The notes below the pieces were generated by a model. The model did no database searches and had not been told where the DNA came from. It worked only from the letters and a program-made list of their open reading frames with translations. This document shows, piece by piece, positions 16,803-26,262 of a DNA stretch of 64,000 bases (positions are counted from its first letter, which is position 1; every line of letters starts with the position of its first letter). The DNA is from Alloprevotella sp. Lung230 (GTDB lineage: Bacteria > Bacteroidota > Bacteroidia > Bacteroidales > Bacteroidaceae). Location: the NCBI RefSeq assembly GCF_014385435.1, contig NZ_JACSUD010000001.1, positions 372,001 through 436,000 of the forward strand, given 5' to 3'. The position numbers were made by a program, and so were the translations under genes.

Positions 16803-18604
16803 TGGATTTAGAAAAAGATTTGACTCCCGCAGCCGAACAACCTGCTGCACCTGCAGAAAGCCCCAAGGCCTCCCCTGCTCCTGCTGTTGAACCCGCGGCC
16901 GCCGCTCCCACAGCCCCGAAGGAAGAGAAGTCGGAAACCACCATAGAAGCAAAGCCTGAACTGGCTGCCACCACGGCAAAACCGGCTGCCCCACGTCCGG
17001 CAGCGGCTCGTCCGGCTCCTGCTCCTGCCAAACCAGCCGACAACAAGTTTGAGCCCGAAGTAGTGGCCCCGGCTGACCTGCACCAACGTCTGGCTGCCCT
17101 GAAAGCCGAAGGCTATGGTCTGCTCGAGAACCTCACCGCCACCGACTGGGGCGAAGAGGGAATGGGCGTGATTTACTCTCTCGCCAATCCCGAAACCTTC
17201 AAGATGGCACACGTCAAAGTGGTGGCCGAGGACAAAGAGACGCCCTGTCTCGACAGCGTTTCGGACCTTTGGGACATTGCCAACATCTACGAGCGCGAAG
17301 CCTATGACTTCTACGGCATCATCTTCCTCAACCACCCCGACCTGCGCCGCATTTTCCTCCGCGAAGACTGGAAAGGCTATCCTTTCCGCAAGAACTATGA
17401 CGAGAGCGAAAATCCCGAAATTCCCGAAGGCGATGAGCCCATTTCGGACCTTGCCGTAAAGTATACGCGCAAAGAAGACGGCACGCTCCACAAGGAAGAA
17501 ACGCCCCTATTTGCTGAGGATGATTATGTCATCAATCTCGGTCCTCAGCACCCCTCCACCCACGGAGTGTTGCACTTCCGCACCCGTTTGGAAGGTGAAA
17601 TCATCACCAAACTCGACCCGCACCTCGGTTATATCCACCGTGGTATAGAGAAGATCAGCGAACAGCTCACCTATCCGCAGACCCTCGCCCTCACTGACCG
17701 TATGGACTACTTGGGCGCTATGCAAAGCCGTCATGCACTCTGTGCTTGTATCGAAAAGGGACTGGGCGTGGAAGTGAGCGACCGCGTACAAGTGATTCGC
17801 ACCATCATGGACGAATTACAACGTATCGACTCGCACATTCTCTTCTTCTCCTGCCTTTGTCAGGACTTGGGGGCTACTACGGCTTTCCTCTATGGGTTCC
17901 GCGACCGCGAGAAAATTCTCGACATTTTTGAAGAAACCTGCGGCGGCCGCCTCATCATCAACTACAACATGATTGGTGGTCTGGCGCACGACTTGCATCC
18001 CAACTTCCAGCGTCGCGTCAAGGAATTTATTCCCATGATGCGCGAAAACCTGAAAGAATATGACGATATCTTCACAGGCAACGTCATCTTCCGCAACCGT
18101 TCTATCGGTGTGGGTACGCTCAGCAAGGAGCAAGTGATTTCCTATGGTTGCACCGGTCCTACGGGACGCGCTTCGGGTTGGCACAACGACCTGCGCAAGC
18201 ATCGTCCCTATGCTGCCTACGATCGTGTCAACTTCAACGAAGTGGTGCGTAGCGAAGGCGACAGCCATGCCCGCTACTTGGTGCGTTTGGACGAGATCCG
18301 CGAGTCGCTCTCGATCATCGAACAGCTCATCGACAACATCCCCGAAGGCAACTATGCCGAAAAGATGAAGCCCATCCTCAAGATTCCTGCGGGCACTTAC
18401 TACCACGCTGTGGAAGGAAGCCGCGGACTCTTTGGTGTGCACATCGAGAGCAAAGGCGACAAGATGCCCTACCGTCTGCACTACCGCGCCACGGGGCTGC
18501 CCTTGGTGGCCGTGATGGACACGGCTTGCTCGGGCAACATGATTGCCGACTTGATTACAATCGGTGGTACGGTCGACTACGTTGTACCCGACATTGATCG
18601 ATAA
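16802..18604 (+). CDS. nuoCD: fused NuoC-NuoD subunit with Ala/Pro-rich N-terminal extension
   Basis: The 600-residue fusion starts with about 80 residues of Ala/Pro/Glu/Lys low-complexity sequence. The NuoC (30-kDa) domain follows at about 85-205, with EREAYDFYGI and DLRRIFLREDWKGYPFRK. NuoD (49-kDa) runs from about 235 to 600: LGPQHPSTHG with the quinone-site His, GYIHRGIEK, and the C-terminal GTVDYVVPDIDR. NuoCD fusion is known in several phyla. The long extension is unusual and its role is unknown. Start 16802 is fixed by the overlap with nuoB. Confidence 0.95.
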   Translation: MDLEKDLTPAAEQPAAPAESPKASPAPAVEPAAAAPTAPKEEKSETTIEAKPELAATTAKPAAPRPAAARPAPAPAKPADNKFEPEVVAPADLHQRLAALKAEGYGLLENLTATDWGEEGMGVIYSLANPETFKMAHVKVVAEDKETPCLDSVSDLWDIANIYEREAYDFYGIIFLNHPDLRRIFLREDWKGYPFRKNYDESENPEIPEGDEPISDLAVKYTRKEDGTLHKEETPLFAEDDYVINLGPQHPSTHGVLHFRTRLEGEIITKLDPHLGYIHRGIEKISEQLTYPQTLALTDRMDYLGAMQSRHALCACIEKGLGVEVSDRVQVIRTIMDELQRIDSHILFFSCLCQDLGATTAFLYGFRDREKILDIFEETCGGRLIINYNMIGGLAHDLHPNFQRRVKEFIPMMRENLKEYDDIFTGNVIFRNRSIGVGTLSKEQVISYGCTGPTGRASGWHNDLRKHRPYAAYDRVNFNEVVRSEGDSHARYLVRLDEIRESLSIIEQLIDNIPEGNYAEKMKPILKIPAGTYYHAVEGSRGLFGVHIESKGDKMPYRLHYRATGLPLVAVMDTACSGNMIADLITIGGTVDYVVPDIDR

Positions 18605-18678
18605 TCACGTTCGTCCTCTCAAGACACTAAAAAGTTTACAATTTTTCCAGACTACTGGTTTACCAAATCTCAAATAAT

Positions 18679-19758
18679 ATGTTTGACTTTTCAGTCGTAA
18701 CGTCATGGCTGCATGGTGTGCTTTCGGGTGCTATCGGCGACAGTTGTGCTGTGCTGGTGGAGAGTGTGTTGGTGGCACTGGCCATCGTCACAGTCTATGC
18801 CATCTTGGCGATGATTATGATTTATGCGGAGCGCAAAGTGTGTGCTGCTTTCCAATGTCGCATCGGTCCCGACCGTGTGGGTAAATGGGGCTGGTTGCAG
18901 GTCATCAGCGATGTGCTGAAGATGATGACCAAAGAGGTCATCAACCTCCGCAAGACCGACCATTTCCTTCACAAACTTGCCCCGTTTTTAGTGGTAACGG
19001 CTTCGATGACCACTTTTGCTTGTCTGCCTTGGAACAAGGGAGCACAAATCATCGACTTCAACGTCGGCGTTTTCTTCTTCCTTGCCGTGGGTAGTATCGG
19101 TGTAGTGGGCATTTTGCTCGCCGGTTGGTCGTCCAACAACAAATATGCTCTCATCGGTGCTATGCGCTCGGGCGCACAAATCATCTCCTATGAGCTCTCC
19201 ATCGGTATGGTGATGCTCACGATGATTGCCCTCACCGGCACGATGAGTTTTTCTGAAATCTGCCAACAACAAGCCGTCGAGGGTTGGAACATTTTCCGTG
19301 GGCATATCATTGCCATTCCGGCCTTTGTGGTCTACCTCATTGCGGGTAATGCCGAGTGCAACCGTGGTCCGTTTGACCTCCCTGAGAGTGAAAGTGAGTT
19401 GACCGCAGGTTACCACACCGAGTATTCAGGTATGGACTTCGGTTATTACTATCTGGCCGAATACCTCAACATTGTGGTATGTGCCGGAATGGCCAGCACC
19501 ATCTTCTTAGGCGGATGGGCCCCCTTGGTCGTACCCGGTCTCGATGGTTTCAACGAAGTGATGGCTTTGATTCCCGGCTTTGTTTGGTTCATCGGCAAGA
19601 CTTTCTTTGTCGTAGCGCTCCTTCTTTGGGAACGTTGGACCTTCCCCCGCTTGCGTATCGACCAAATTCTCACGCTCGAATGGAAGTATCTCATTCCCAT
19701 TTCCATGGCACTCCTCGTGGGTATGTCGCTATTGGTAAGTTTCGGTCTTACCCTCTAA
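18679..19758 (+). CDS. nuoH: NADH:quinone oxidoreductase subunit NuoH
   Basis: The 359-residue membrane subunit has eight or nine helices and lines the quinone channel. Diagnostic motifs are ERKVCAAFQCRIGPDRVG (near residues 51-68) and the quinone-chamber loop GPFDLPESESELTAGYHTEYSG, with its acidic cluster. The start lies 74 bases after nuoCD, the widest gap in the operon. NuoH docks on NuoB, NuoCD and NuoI. Confidence 0.95.
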   Translation: MFDFSVVTSWLHGVLSGAIGDSCAVLVESVLVALAIVTVYAILAMIMIYAERKVCAAFQCRIGPDRVGKWGWLQVISDVLKMMTKEVINLRKTDHFLHKLAPFLVVTASMTTFACLPWNKGAQIIDFNVGVFFFLAVGSIGVVGILLAGWSSNNKYALIGAMRSGAQIISYELSIGMVMLTMIALTGTMSFSEICQQQAVEGWNIFRGHIIAIPAFVVYLIAGNAECNRGPFDLPESESELTAGYHTEYSGMDFGYYYLAEYLNIVVCAGMASTIFLGGWAPLVVPGLDGFNEVMALIPGFVWFIGKTFFVVALLLWERWTFPRLRIDQILTLEWKYLIPISMALLVGMSLLVSFGLTL

Positions 19759-19783
19759 CCTCCTCCTAAAAAACAAAGAAATT

Positions 19784-20251
19784 ATGGAACAAAACAATTA
19801 TTTCGCTGGTCTGATAGGGGGAATTAAGAGTTTGTGCACGGGTCTGAAAGTGACCATGCGCGAATTCTGGACTCCTAAAATCACCGAGCGCTATCCCGAA
19901 AACCGCAAGGAGAACAAGATGTTCGACCGCTTTCGTGGCCAACTCATCCTTCCTCACAACGAACTCAACGAGCACAAGTGTGTGGGTTGCGGTGTTTGTC
20001 AAATGGTGTGCCCCAACGACACCATCATCATCGAAACCGAAATGGTGGAAACCGAAGAGGGCAAGAAAAAGAAGATTCTCAAGAACCACATTTACGACCA
20101 CGGCAAGTGCATGTACTGCATGCTTTGCGTGACCAGTTGCCCGCATGGCGCATTGGACTTCGACAACGAATTTGAATATGCCGTTTTCGATCGTGCCAAG
20201 CTCGTCAAGCACCTCAATCATCCTGGTTCTAAGTGTCAACCCAAGAAGTAA
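19784..20251 (+). CDS. nuoI: NADH:quinone oxidoreductase subunit NuoI
   Basis: The 155-residue subunit carries clusters N6a and N6b. Two C-x2-C-x2-C-x3-C motifs are present: Cys66, 69, 72, 76 (CVGCGVCQMVCP) and Cys109, 112, 115, 119 (CMYCMLCVTSCP). The N-terminal amphipathic helix should anchor it on NuoH. As NuoE, F and G are not encoded here, NuoI would be the entry cluster pair for electrons into the complex. Confidence 0.95.
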   Translation: MEQNNYFAGLIGGIKSLCTGLKVTMREFWTPKITERYPENRKENKMFDRFRGQLILPHNELNEHKCVGCGVCQMVCPNDTIIIETEMVETEEGKKKKILKNHIYDHGKCMYCMLCVTSCPHGALDFDNEFEYAVFDRAKLVKHLNHPGSKCQPKK

Positions 20252-20269
20252 TGCCCAAATAGAAAAACA

Positions 20270-20788
20270 ATGAACGCTTACAATATAATGTTTGTCATCT
20301 TGGCCGTGCTGATTCTCTGCTCTTCCGTTGCCACAGTGGTCACCAAGAGCATCATTCGCGCTGCCACCTATCTGCTTTTTGTGCTTTTGGGCACTGCAGG
20401 GCTCTATTTCCTCCTCGGCTACACTTTCCTTGGGTCAGTTCAGACAATGGTCTATGCCGGAGGCATCATCGTGCTTTACGTTTTCTCCATTCTGCTCACC
20501 AGTGGGCAACAAGAAAAACTGAGTCAGAACTCTGCCCTCAAAACCCTTGCGGCCATCTTGCTGAGTTTGGCTGGTTTTGGTGTCGTTGTCGGCATTTTCT
20601 GGGCTCATGGTTTCATCGGTGCCGAGACGCTCAGTGCACCTTCCGAAGCCGCCACTCCCTCGATGAAGGAAATCGGTGGCTATATGCTTTCGACGGGTCG
20701 TCACGGCTATCTGCTCCCATTCGAAGCCGTTTCGGTATTGCTGCTGGCCTGCATCGTGGGTGGTCTGCTCATTGCTCGGAAACGATAA
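20270..20788 (+). CDS. nuoJ: NADH:quinone oxidoreductase subunit NuoJ
   Basis: The 172-residue membrane subunit has five helices, including the family part TYLLFVLLGTAGLYFLLGYTFLG, then MVYAGGIIVLYVFSILL, the pi-bulge helix. It ends with a Lys/Arg stop-transfer. The length is short for NuoJ but normal in Bacteroidetes. It precedes nuoK by 24 bases. Confidence 0.93.
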   Translation: MNAYNIMFVILAVLILCSSVATVVTKSIIRAATYLLFVLLGTAGLYFLLGYTFLGSVQTMVYAGGIIVLYVFSILLTSGQQEKLSQNSALKTLAAILLSLAGFGVVVGIFWAHGFIGAETLSAPSEAATPSMKEIGGYMLSTGRHGYLLPFEAVSVLLLACIVGGLLIARKR

Positions 20789-20812
20789 TCGCCCCTAAAA
20801 CCAAACAGAATT

Positions 20813-21121
20813 ATGATACAGATAGAATATTTCCTCGTTATCGCCGCTTTCATGATGTTTGCCGGGGTCTATGGTTTTCTGACCCGCAAGAGCACTTTGG
20901 CCATCCTACTGAGCATTGAACTGATGCTCAACGCTGCCGACATCAATTTTGCGGTCTTCAATCGCTTGCTCCACCCTGCCGGACATGAGGGCTTGTTCTT
21001 TGCCATTTTTGCCATTGCTATTGCAGCTGCCGAAAGTGCCATTGCCATTGCCATTATGATCAACATTTACCGCCAGTTGCAAAACATCTCTGTCGACAAA
21101 CTCACAAAGATGAAATGGTAA
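20813..21121 (+). CDS. nuoK: NADH:quinone oxidoreductase subunit NuoK
   Basis: The 102-residue subunit (MrpC-like) has three helices. The buried Glu residues of the proton path are visible in LLSIELMLNAADINF and FAIAIAAAESAIAIA. Length and motifs are normal. It lies between nuoJ and nuoL. Confidence 0.95.
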   Translation: MIQIEYFLVIAAFMMFAGVYGFLTRKSTLAILLSIELMLNAADINFAVFNRLLHPAGHEGLFFAIFAIAIAAAESAIAIAIMINIYRQLQNISVDKLTKMKW

Positions 21122-21142
21122 CATTCAAAGAAAATTAGCACA

Positions 21143-23113
21143 ATGGATTATACAATCTTTATCCTCTTATTGCCCCTCTTCTCTTTCCTCCTTATCGGTG
21201 TGGTCGATATGGACATCACGAAGACGGGACGAGTGTGGAGTCACAAGGTGGCGGGATTGATTGGCACAACCTCTTTGGCCATCGTTACCGTTCTTTCCTA
21301 TCTCGCGGCCTACCAGTATTTCACGGCTGAACGCCTCGCCGATGGCACATTCCCTACGATTGTGCCCTACAACATCACGTGGTTGCCACTCGGTTCGCTT
21401 CATTTCGACTTGGGCATCTTGCTCGATCCCATTTCCGTGATGATGCTGATCGTGATTTCCACCGTTTCGCTCATGGTACACCTCTATTCGTTCGGCTATA
21501 TGCACGGCGAACGTGGTTTCCAGCGCTATTATGCTTATCTTAGCCTCTTCACGATGTCGATGCTCGGACTCGTACTCTCTACCAACATCTTCCAAATGTA
21601 TCTCTTCTGGGAGTTGGTGGGTGTTTCGTCCTACCTGCTCATCGGCTTCTACTACACCACGGCTCCGGCTATCGCTGCCTCTAAAAAGGCATTCATCGTG
21701 ACCCGCTTTGCCGATATGTTCTTCTTGGTCGGCATTTTGGTGTTTGGCTATTTTGCTCACTCTTTCAATTTCTCATTCGCCGGTACAGTGCAGATGGGTG
21801 AAGGAGCAGCAGCTTTCATCCCAGTTGCTATCAGCAAAGAGGTTGCCGCTGCCGGTTTCCTCATTCCCAGCGCCTTGGTACTGATGTTCATCGGCGGCGC
21901 GGGTAAGAGTGCCATGTTCCCCCTCCACATTTGGCTCCCCGATGCTATGGAAGGCCCAACTCCAGTTTCGGCCTTGATTCACGCCGCTACGATGGTCGTG
22001 GCCGGTGTATTCCAAATCGCCCGCATGTTCCCCATGTGGATGGAATATGCTCCCGACAGCCTCTCTATCGTGGTATGGATAGGTGCTTTCACCGCTTTCT
22101 ATGCCGCTGCCGTGGCTTGTGCCCAAAGCGACATCAAGCGCGTACTGGCATTCTCCACCATTTCGCAAATCGCCTTTATGATGGTGGCACTGGGTGCTTG
22201 TCTGCCCGGACACCATGGAGCAACAATCGACAATCACGCGTCGTTGGGCTACATGGCCTCTATGTTCCACCTCTTCACCCACGCCATGTTCAAGGCCTGC
22301 TTGTTCCTCGGCGCCGGTGCCATCATCCACGCAGTTCACAGCAATGAGATGAGCATGATGGGTGGTCTGCGCAAGTACATGCCCATCACCCACATCACCT
22401 TCTTGGTGAGTTGTTTGGCGATTGCGGGTATTCCCGGCTTGAGCGGTTTCTTCTCGAAAGACGAAATCATCACCGCCTGCTTCGAATACAGCCCCGTGCT
22501 CGGTTGGTGGATGACAGCAGTCGCTGCCATGACCGCATTCTATATGTTCCGATTGTACTACGGTATCTTCTGGGGTACGGAAAACGTGGAAGCTCATGCC
22601 CACCACACTCCTCACGAGGCGCCTTGGACGATGACCCTTCCCCTCATTATTCTCACCGCCATCACCCTCGGTGCCGGCTGGTTGCCCTTCGGACACTTTG
22701 TGAGTGCCAGCGGCGAAGCCTATGACATCCATCTGAATGCGCAAGTTGCCATCACCAGCAGCGTGATTGCCATTATCAGCATTGGTTTGGCTACGTGGAT
22801 TTTTGCGGGAAAGAAGCAGCCCATCGCCGAAAAGATGTATGCCGCTGCCCCCCGACTCCACCATTGGGCTTACAAGCGTTTCTACCTCGATGAGGTTTAT
22901 CAATTTGTAACGCACAGAATTATCTTCAAGCGCATTTCTACCCCCATCGCTTGGTTCGACCGCCACATCATTGATGGTTTCTTCGATTTCTTGGCTTGGG
23001 GCACCCACCGCCTTTCAGCGCTCATCAAAGACCTGCAAAGTGGAAGTGTTCAAAAATACGCTTTTGTGTTCCTCCTTGGTGCGCTCATCCTCTTACTCAT
23101 CATGATTTTCTAA
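21143..23113 (+). CDS. nuoL: NADH:quinone oxidoreductase subunit NuoL
   Basis: The 656-residue antiporter-like subunit is the distal proton pump. It has the N-terminal Oxidored_q1_N part, FWELVGVSSYLLIGFYY with the key Glu, GKSAMFPLHIWLPDAMEGPTPVSALIHAATMVVAGV with Lys and His of the proton path, and a long C-terminal region that supplies the lateral helix. The final hydrophobic helix is YAFVFLLGALILLLIMIF. nuoM follows after 10 bases. Confidence 0.96.
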   Translation: MDYTIFILLLPLFSFLLIGVVDMDITKTGRVWSHKVAGLIGTTSLAIVTVLSYLAAYQYFTAERLADGTFPTIVPYNITWLPLGSLHFDLGILLDPISVMMLIVISTVSLMVHLYSFGYMHGERGFQRYYAYLSLFTMSMLGLVLSTNIFQMYLFWELVGVSSYLLIGFYYTTAPAIAASKKAFIVTRFADMFFLVGILVFGYFAHSFNFSFAGTVQMGEGAAAFIPVAISKEVAAAGFLIPSALVLMFIGGAGKSAMFPLHIWLPDAMEGPTPVSALIHAATMVVAGVFQIARMFPMWMEYAPDSLSIVVWIGAFTAFYAAAVACAQSDIKRVLAFSTISQIAFMMVALGACLPGHHGATIDNHASLGYMASMFHLFTHAMFKACLFLGAGAIIHAVHSNEMSMMGGLRKYMPITHITFLVSCLAIAGIPGLSGFFSKDEIITACFEYSPVLGWWMTAVAAMTAFYMFRLYYGIFWGTENVEAHAHHTPHEAPWTMTLPLIILTAITLGAGWLPFGHFVSASGEAYDIHLNAQVAITSSVIAIISIGLATWIFAGKKQPIAEKMYAAAPRLHHWAYKRFYLDEVYQFVTHRIIFKRISTPIAWFDRHIIDGFFDFLAWGTHRLSALIKDLQSGSVQKYAFVFLLGALILLLIMIF

Positions 23114-23123
23114 ATCCAACAAT

Positions 23124-24659
23124 ATGAATTTTCTCTCGATATTCGTAATCATTCCCTTGGTGATGTTGCTGGGTCTTTGGTTGTCCCGCAGCCTCAACCA
23201 AGTGCGAGGTGTGATGGTAGCAGGTAGCACCGCCCTTTTGGCACTCTCCGTCTATCTCGTTTTCGCGTTCCTCGACGCACGCGCTGCTGACCCCACCAGC
23301 GAAATGCTTTTCGTCAGCAGCATTGAGTGGTTCCCTCCCCTTCACATCAACTACACCGTCGGTGTCGACGGCATCAGCGTAGCGATGTTGTTGCTCTCGG
23401 CCATCATCGTCTTCACGGGAACTTTTGCCTCTTGGCAACTCAAACCGCTCACCAAAGAATACTTCCTTTGGTTCACCCTCCTCTCTATGGGTGTGTTCGG
23501 CTTCTTTATCACCATCGACATGTTCGCCATGTTCATGTTCTACGAAATTGCCCTTATTCCCATGTATCTCCTCATCGGAGTTTGGGGTTCCGGCAAAAAG
23601 GAATATGCGGCCATGAAGCTCACCCTTATGCTCATGGGTGGTTCTGCCTTCTTGATGTGTGGTATTTTCGGCATCTTCTATGGTGCAGGTGGACAAACGA
23701 TGAACATCATCGACATTGCCAACCACACGAATGGCGCTCATGCCATCGCCTCCGGCTGGCAAATGCTTTGGTTTCCCATGACCTTTGTCGGTTTTGGTAT
23801 CCTCGGTGCACTTTTCCCTTTCCACACGTGGTCGCCCGATGGTCACGCTTCCGCCCCCACAGCAGTTTCGATGCTTCACGCCGGCGTATTGATGAAACTC
23901 GGTGGCTACGGCTGTTTCCGCATCGCTATGTATCTGCTTCCTGAGGCCGCCAACGAACTCAGTTGGATTTTCCTCGTGCTCACCGGCATTTCCGTAGTCT
24001 ATGGTGCTTTCTCGGCTTGCGTACAAACCGACCTCAAATACATCAACGCCTACTCTTCCGTGTCCCACTGCGGTTTGGTGCTCTTTGCCATCTGCATGAA
24101 CACCACCACCGCCAGCACAGGAGCCATCCTTCAGATGCTCTCTCATGGATTGATGACCGCCCTCTTCTTTGCGCTCATCGGCTTCATCTATGGCCGCACC
24201 CACACCCGCGACATCCGCGAATTGGCAGGTTTGATGAAGATTATGCCCTTCCTCGCCGTCTGCTACGTCATTGCCGGTTTGGCCAACCTTGGTCTGCCCG
24301 GTCTCTCCGGTTTCATTGCTGAAATGACCATCTTCGTGGGTTCGTTTGAGAACACCGGTACGTTCTACACCACGATGACCATCATTGCCTGCACTTCGAT
24401 TGTCATCACGGCGGTCTACATCCTTCGCTTGGTCGGCAAGATTCTCTATGGTGTCCCCACCAACGAGCATCACCTCCAACTGACCGATGCCACCTGGGAC
24501 GAACGTTTCTCGGTCATCTGCCTCATCCTCGCCGTTGCTAGTTTGGGACTTGCGCCTTTCTGGGTGAGCAATATGATTGAAACCGGCGTTGCCCCCATCA
24601 TCAATCACATCCACAGCGCCGGCAGTCTGCTGCAAAGCGTCAGCAATCCTTTCTTGTAA
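23124..24659 (+). CDS. nuoM: NADH:quinone oxidoreductase subunit NuoM
   Basis: The 511-residue antiporter-like subunit is the middle pump. Motifs include FYEIALIPMYLLIGVWG with the conserved Glu, FPFHTWSPDGHASAPTAVSMLHAGVLMKLGGYG, and the Lys-containing helix. Fourteen helices are expected. A long open frame on the opposite strand across this gene is a shadow and is not annotated. Confidence 0.96.
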   Translation: MNFLSIFVIIPLVMLLGLWLSRSLNQVRGVMVAGSTALLALSVYLVFAFLDARAADPTSEMLFVSSIEWFPPLHINYTVGVDGISVAMLLLSAIIVFTGTFASWQLKPLTKEYFLWFTLLSMGVFGFFITIDMFAMFMFYEIALIPMYLLIGVWGSGKKEYAAMKLTLMLMGGSAFLMCGIFGIFYGAGGQTMNIIDIANHTNGAHAIASGWQMLWFPMTFVGFGILGALFPFHTWSPDGHASAPTAVSMLHAGVLMKLGGYGCFRIAMYLLPEAANELSWIFLVLTGISVVYGAFSACVQTDLKYINAYSSVSHCGLVLFAICMNTTTASTGAILQMLSHGLMTALFFALIGFIYGRTHTRDIRELAGLMKIMPFLAVCYVIAGLANLGLPGLSGFIAEMTIFVGSFENTGTFYTTMTIIACTSIVITAVYILRLVGKILYGVPTNEHHLQLTDATWDERFSVICLILAVASLGLAPFWVSNMIETGVAPIINHIHSAGSLLQSVSNPFL

Positions 24660-24689
24660 TCTCCCTAATTCCACCAAACATTCACTAAC

Positions 24690-26174
24690 ATGGATTATTC
24701 TCAGTTTCTCAGTATGCAAGCTGAACTCTCTCTGTTGGCGGTGATCGTCATTCTCTTTGTGGCCGACCTCTTCATGTGTGCCGACCGCAAGGGTGGCAAG
24801 GGAGTCTACAACACCCCATTGCCCGTCATTCTGCTTGCACTCCATACGCTCCTCAACCTCGTCCCCGTTTGTCCGCTCACGGGAGCCTGCCGCGCCACCA
24901 CCGGCGAAGCCTTCGGTGGCATGTACGTGGCCACACAGATGGGAGTTATCGTCAAGACCGTGCTCAACGTGGGCACCATCGTGGCCTTCTTGATGGCTCA
25001 CAAATGGCTTTCGCGCGAAGAAAACCTCGTCAAGCAAGGGGAGTTCTACCTCGTCACCCTCTTCACCCTTTTGGGGATGTACTTTATGATTTCGAGCGGT
25101 CACTTCCTGATGTTCTTCATCGGTCTCGAACTCGCCTCCGTGCCCATGGCGGCCATCGTGGCGTTCGACAAGCACCGCTACGAAAGCGCAGAAGCCGCGG
25201 CCAAGTTCATCTTGCTCGCCCTCTTCTCCGCTGCCCTCCTGCTCTATGGCATTTCCTTTGTCTACGGTGGAGCCGGAACCCTCTATTTTGATGCCGTCGG
25301 CTCTCATGCCGTGGCCGGACAGCCCTACGCGATTTTGGGATTGTTACTCTTCCTCACCGGGATGGGCTTCAAAATCTCCCTCGTCCCCTTCCACCTTTGG
25401 ACAGCCGACACCTACGAAGGTGCTCCCACCACCGTGACCGGCTATTTGAGCGTCATCTCCAAGGGTAGTGCAGCCTTTGTGCTGTTCACCATCCTCATCA
25501 AAGTGTTCCCCTCTTTGGTGAATGAATGGAACACGGCCTTCGTTTGGCTCATCATTGCCTCCATCACCGTGGCCAACCTCTTCGCGCTTCGTCAGAAGAA
25601 TTTGAAGCGTTTCATGGCTTTCTCGGCCATCTCTCAAGCCGGCTACCTCGTGCTGGCCATTATGGATGGTACCGCACAAGGCATGACTGCACTGGTGTTT
25701 TACCTGCTCGTCTACATGGCGGCCAACCTCGGTGCATTTGCCGTAATGAACGTCATTGAGCAAAATAGTGGCAAGATAGGCATGGACGACTACAACGGCC
25801 TCTACAAGACCAACCCTCGCCTGGCCTTCCTCATGACACTCTGCCTCTTCTCTTTGGCCGGTATTCCTCCCTTTGCCGGTTTCTTCTCGAAGTTCTTCGT
25901 GTTCATGGCCGCCTTCAAGGCCGGATGGCACTGGGTGGTACTCGTAGCGTTGATCAACACTGTTATCTCGCTCTATTACTATCTGCTCATCGTCAAAGCC
26001 ATGTACATCAACCCCAACGACACCCCCATCGCCACCTTTAAGAGCGACTGCTATTCTCGCACCGCCCTCTTTATCTGCGTGGCCGGCGTACTCTTGTTGG
26101 GCATCATCGGCGGTTTCTACAACTACATCGACCGGTTTGCTTTCGGGCTCGACCATCTCTTCGTCAGCCTATAA
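24690..26174 (+). CDS. nuoN: NADH:quinone oxidoreductase subunit NuoN
   Basis: The 494-residue third antiporter-like subunit ends the operon. [17 protein letters not shown] carries the conserved Glu. [34 protein letters not shown] carries the Lys of the proton path. [20 protein letters not shown] is the C-terminal signature. A terminator follows 22 bases after the stop. Confidence 0.96.
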   Translation: MDYSQFLSMQAELSLLAVIVILFVADLFMCADRKGGKGVYNTPLPVILLALHTLLNLVPVCPLTGACRATTGEAFGGMYVATQMGVIVKTVLNVGTIVAFLMAHKWLSREENLVKQGEFYLVTLFTLLGMYFMISSGHFLMFFIGLELASVPMAAIVAFDKHRYESAEAAAKFILLALFSAALLLYGISFVYGGAGTLYFDAVGSHAVAGQPYAILGLLLFLTGMGFKISLVPFHLWTADTYEGAPTTVTGYLSVISKGSAAFVLFTILIKVFPSLVNEWNTAFVWLIIASITVANLFALRQKNLKRFMAFSAISQAGYLVLAIMDGTAQGMTALVFYLLVYMAANLGAFAVMNVIEQNSGKIGMDDYNGLYKTNPRLAFLMTLCLFSLAGIPPFAGFFSKFFVFMAAFKAGWHWVVLVALINTVISLYYYLLIVKAMYINPNDTPIATFKSDCYSRTALFICVAGVLLLGIIGGFYNYIDRFAFGLDHLFVSL

Positions 26175-26195
26175 GCCTCCGATCATCTCTTTGAC

Positions 26196-26252
26196 AAGGA
26201 GACAATGCTCTGTTTCTCTCACAGAGAGGAGCACGCGTTGTCTCCTTTTTTA
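26196..26252 (+). terminator. nuo operon terminator
   Basis: Stem AAGGAGACAA (26196-26205) / TTGTCTCCTT (26238-26247) with an inner GCTC/GAGC and CTCTGT/ACAGAG stem, then Ts. The MATE gene starts 11 bases after the T tract. Confidence 0.85.
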
Positions 26253-26262
26253 TGCAATTCTC

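Noticed and set aside
23100-25307. 735-codon open frame on the minus strand across nuoM and nuoN
   Set aside because: It mirrors two certain genes; its protein is His/Glu/Gly-rich low complexity, as expected from reading GC-rich codons backwards.
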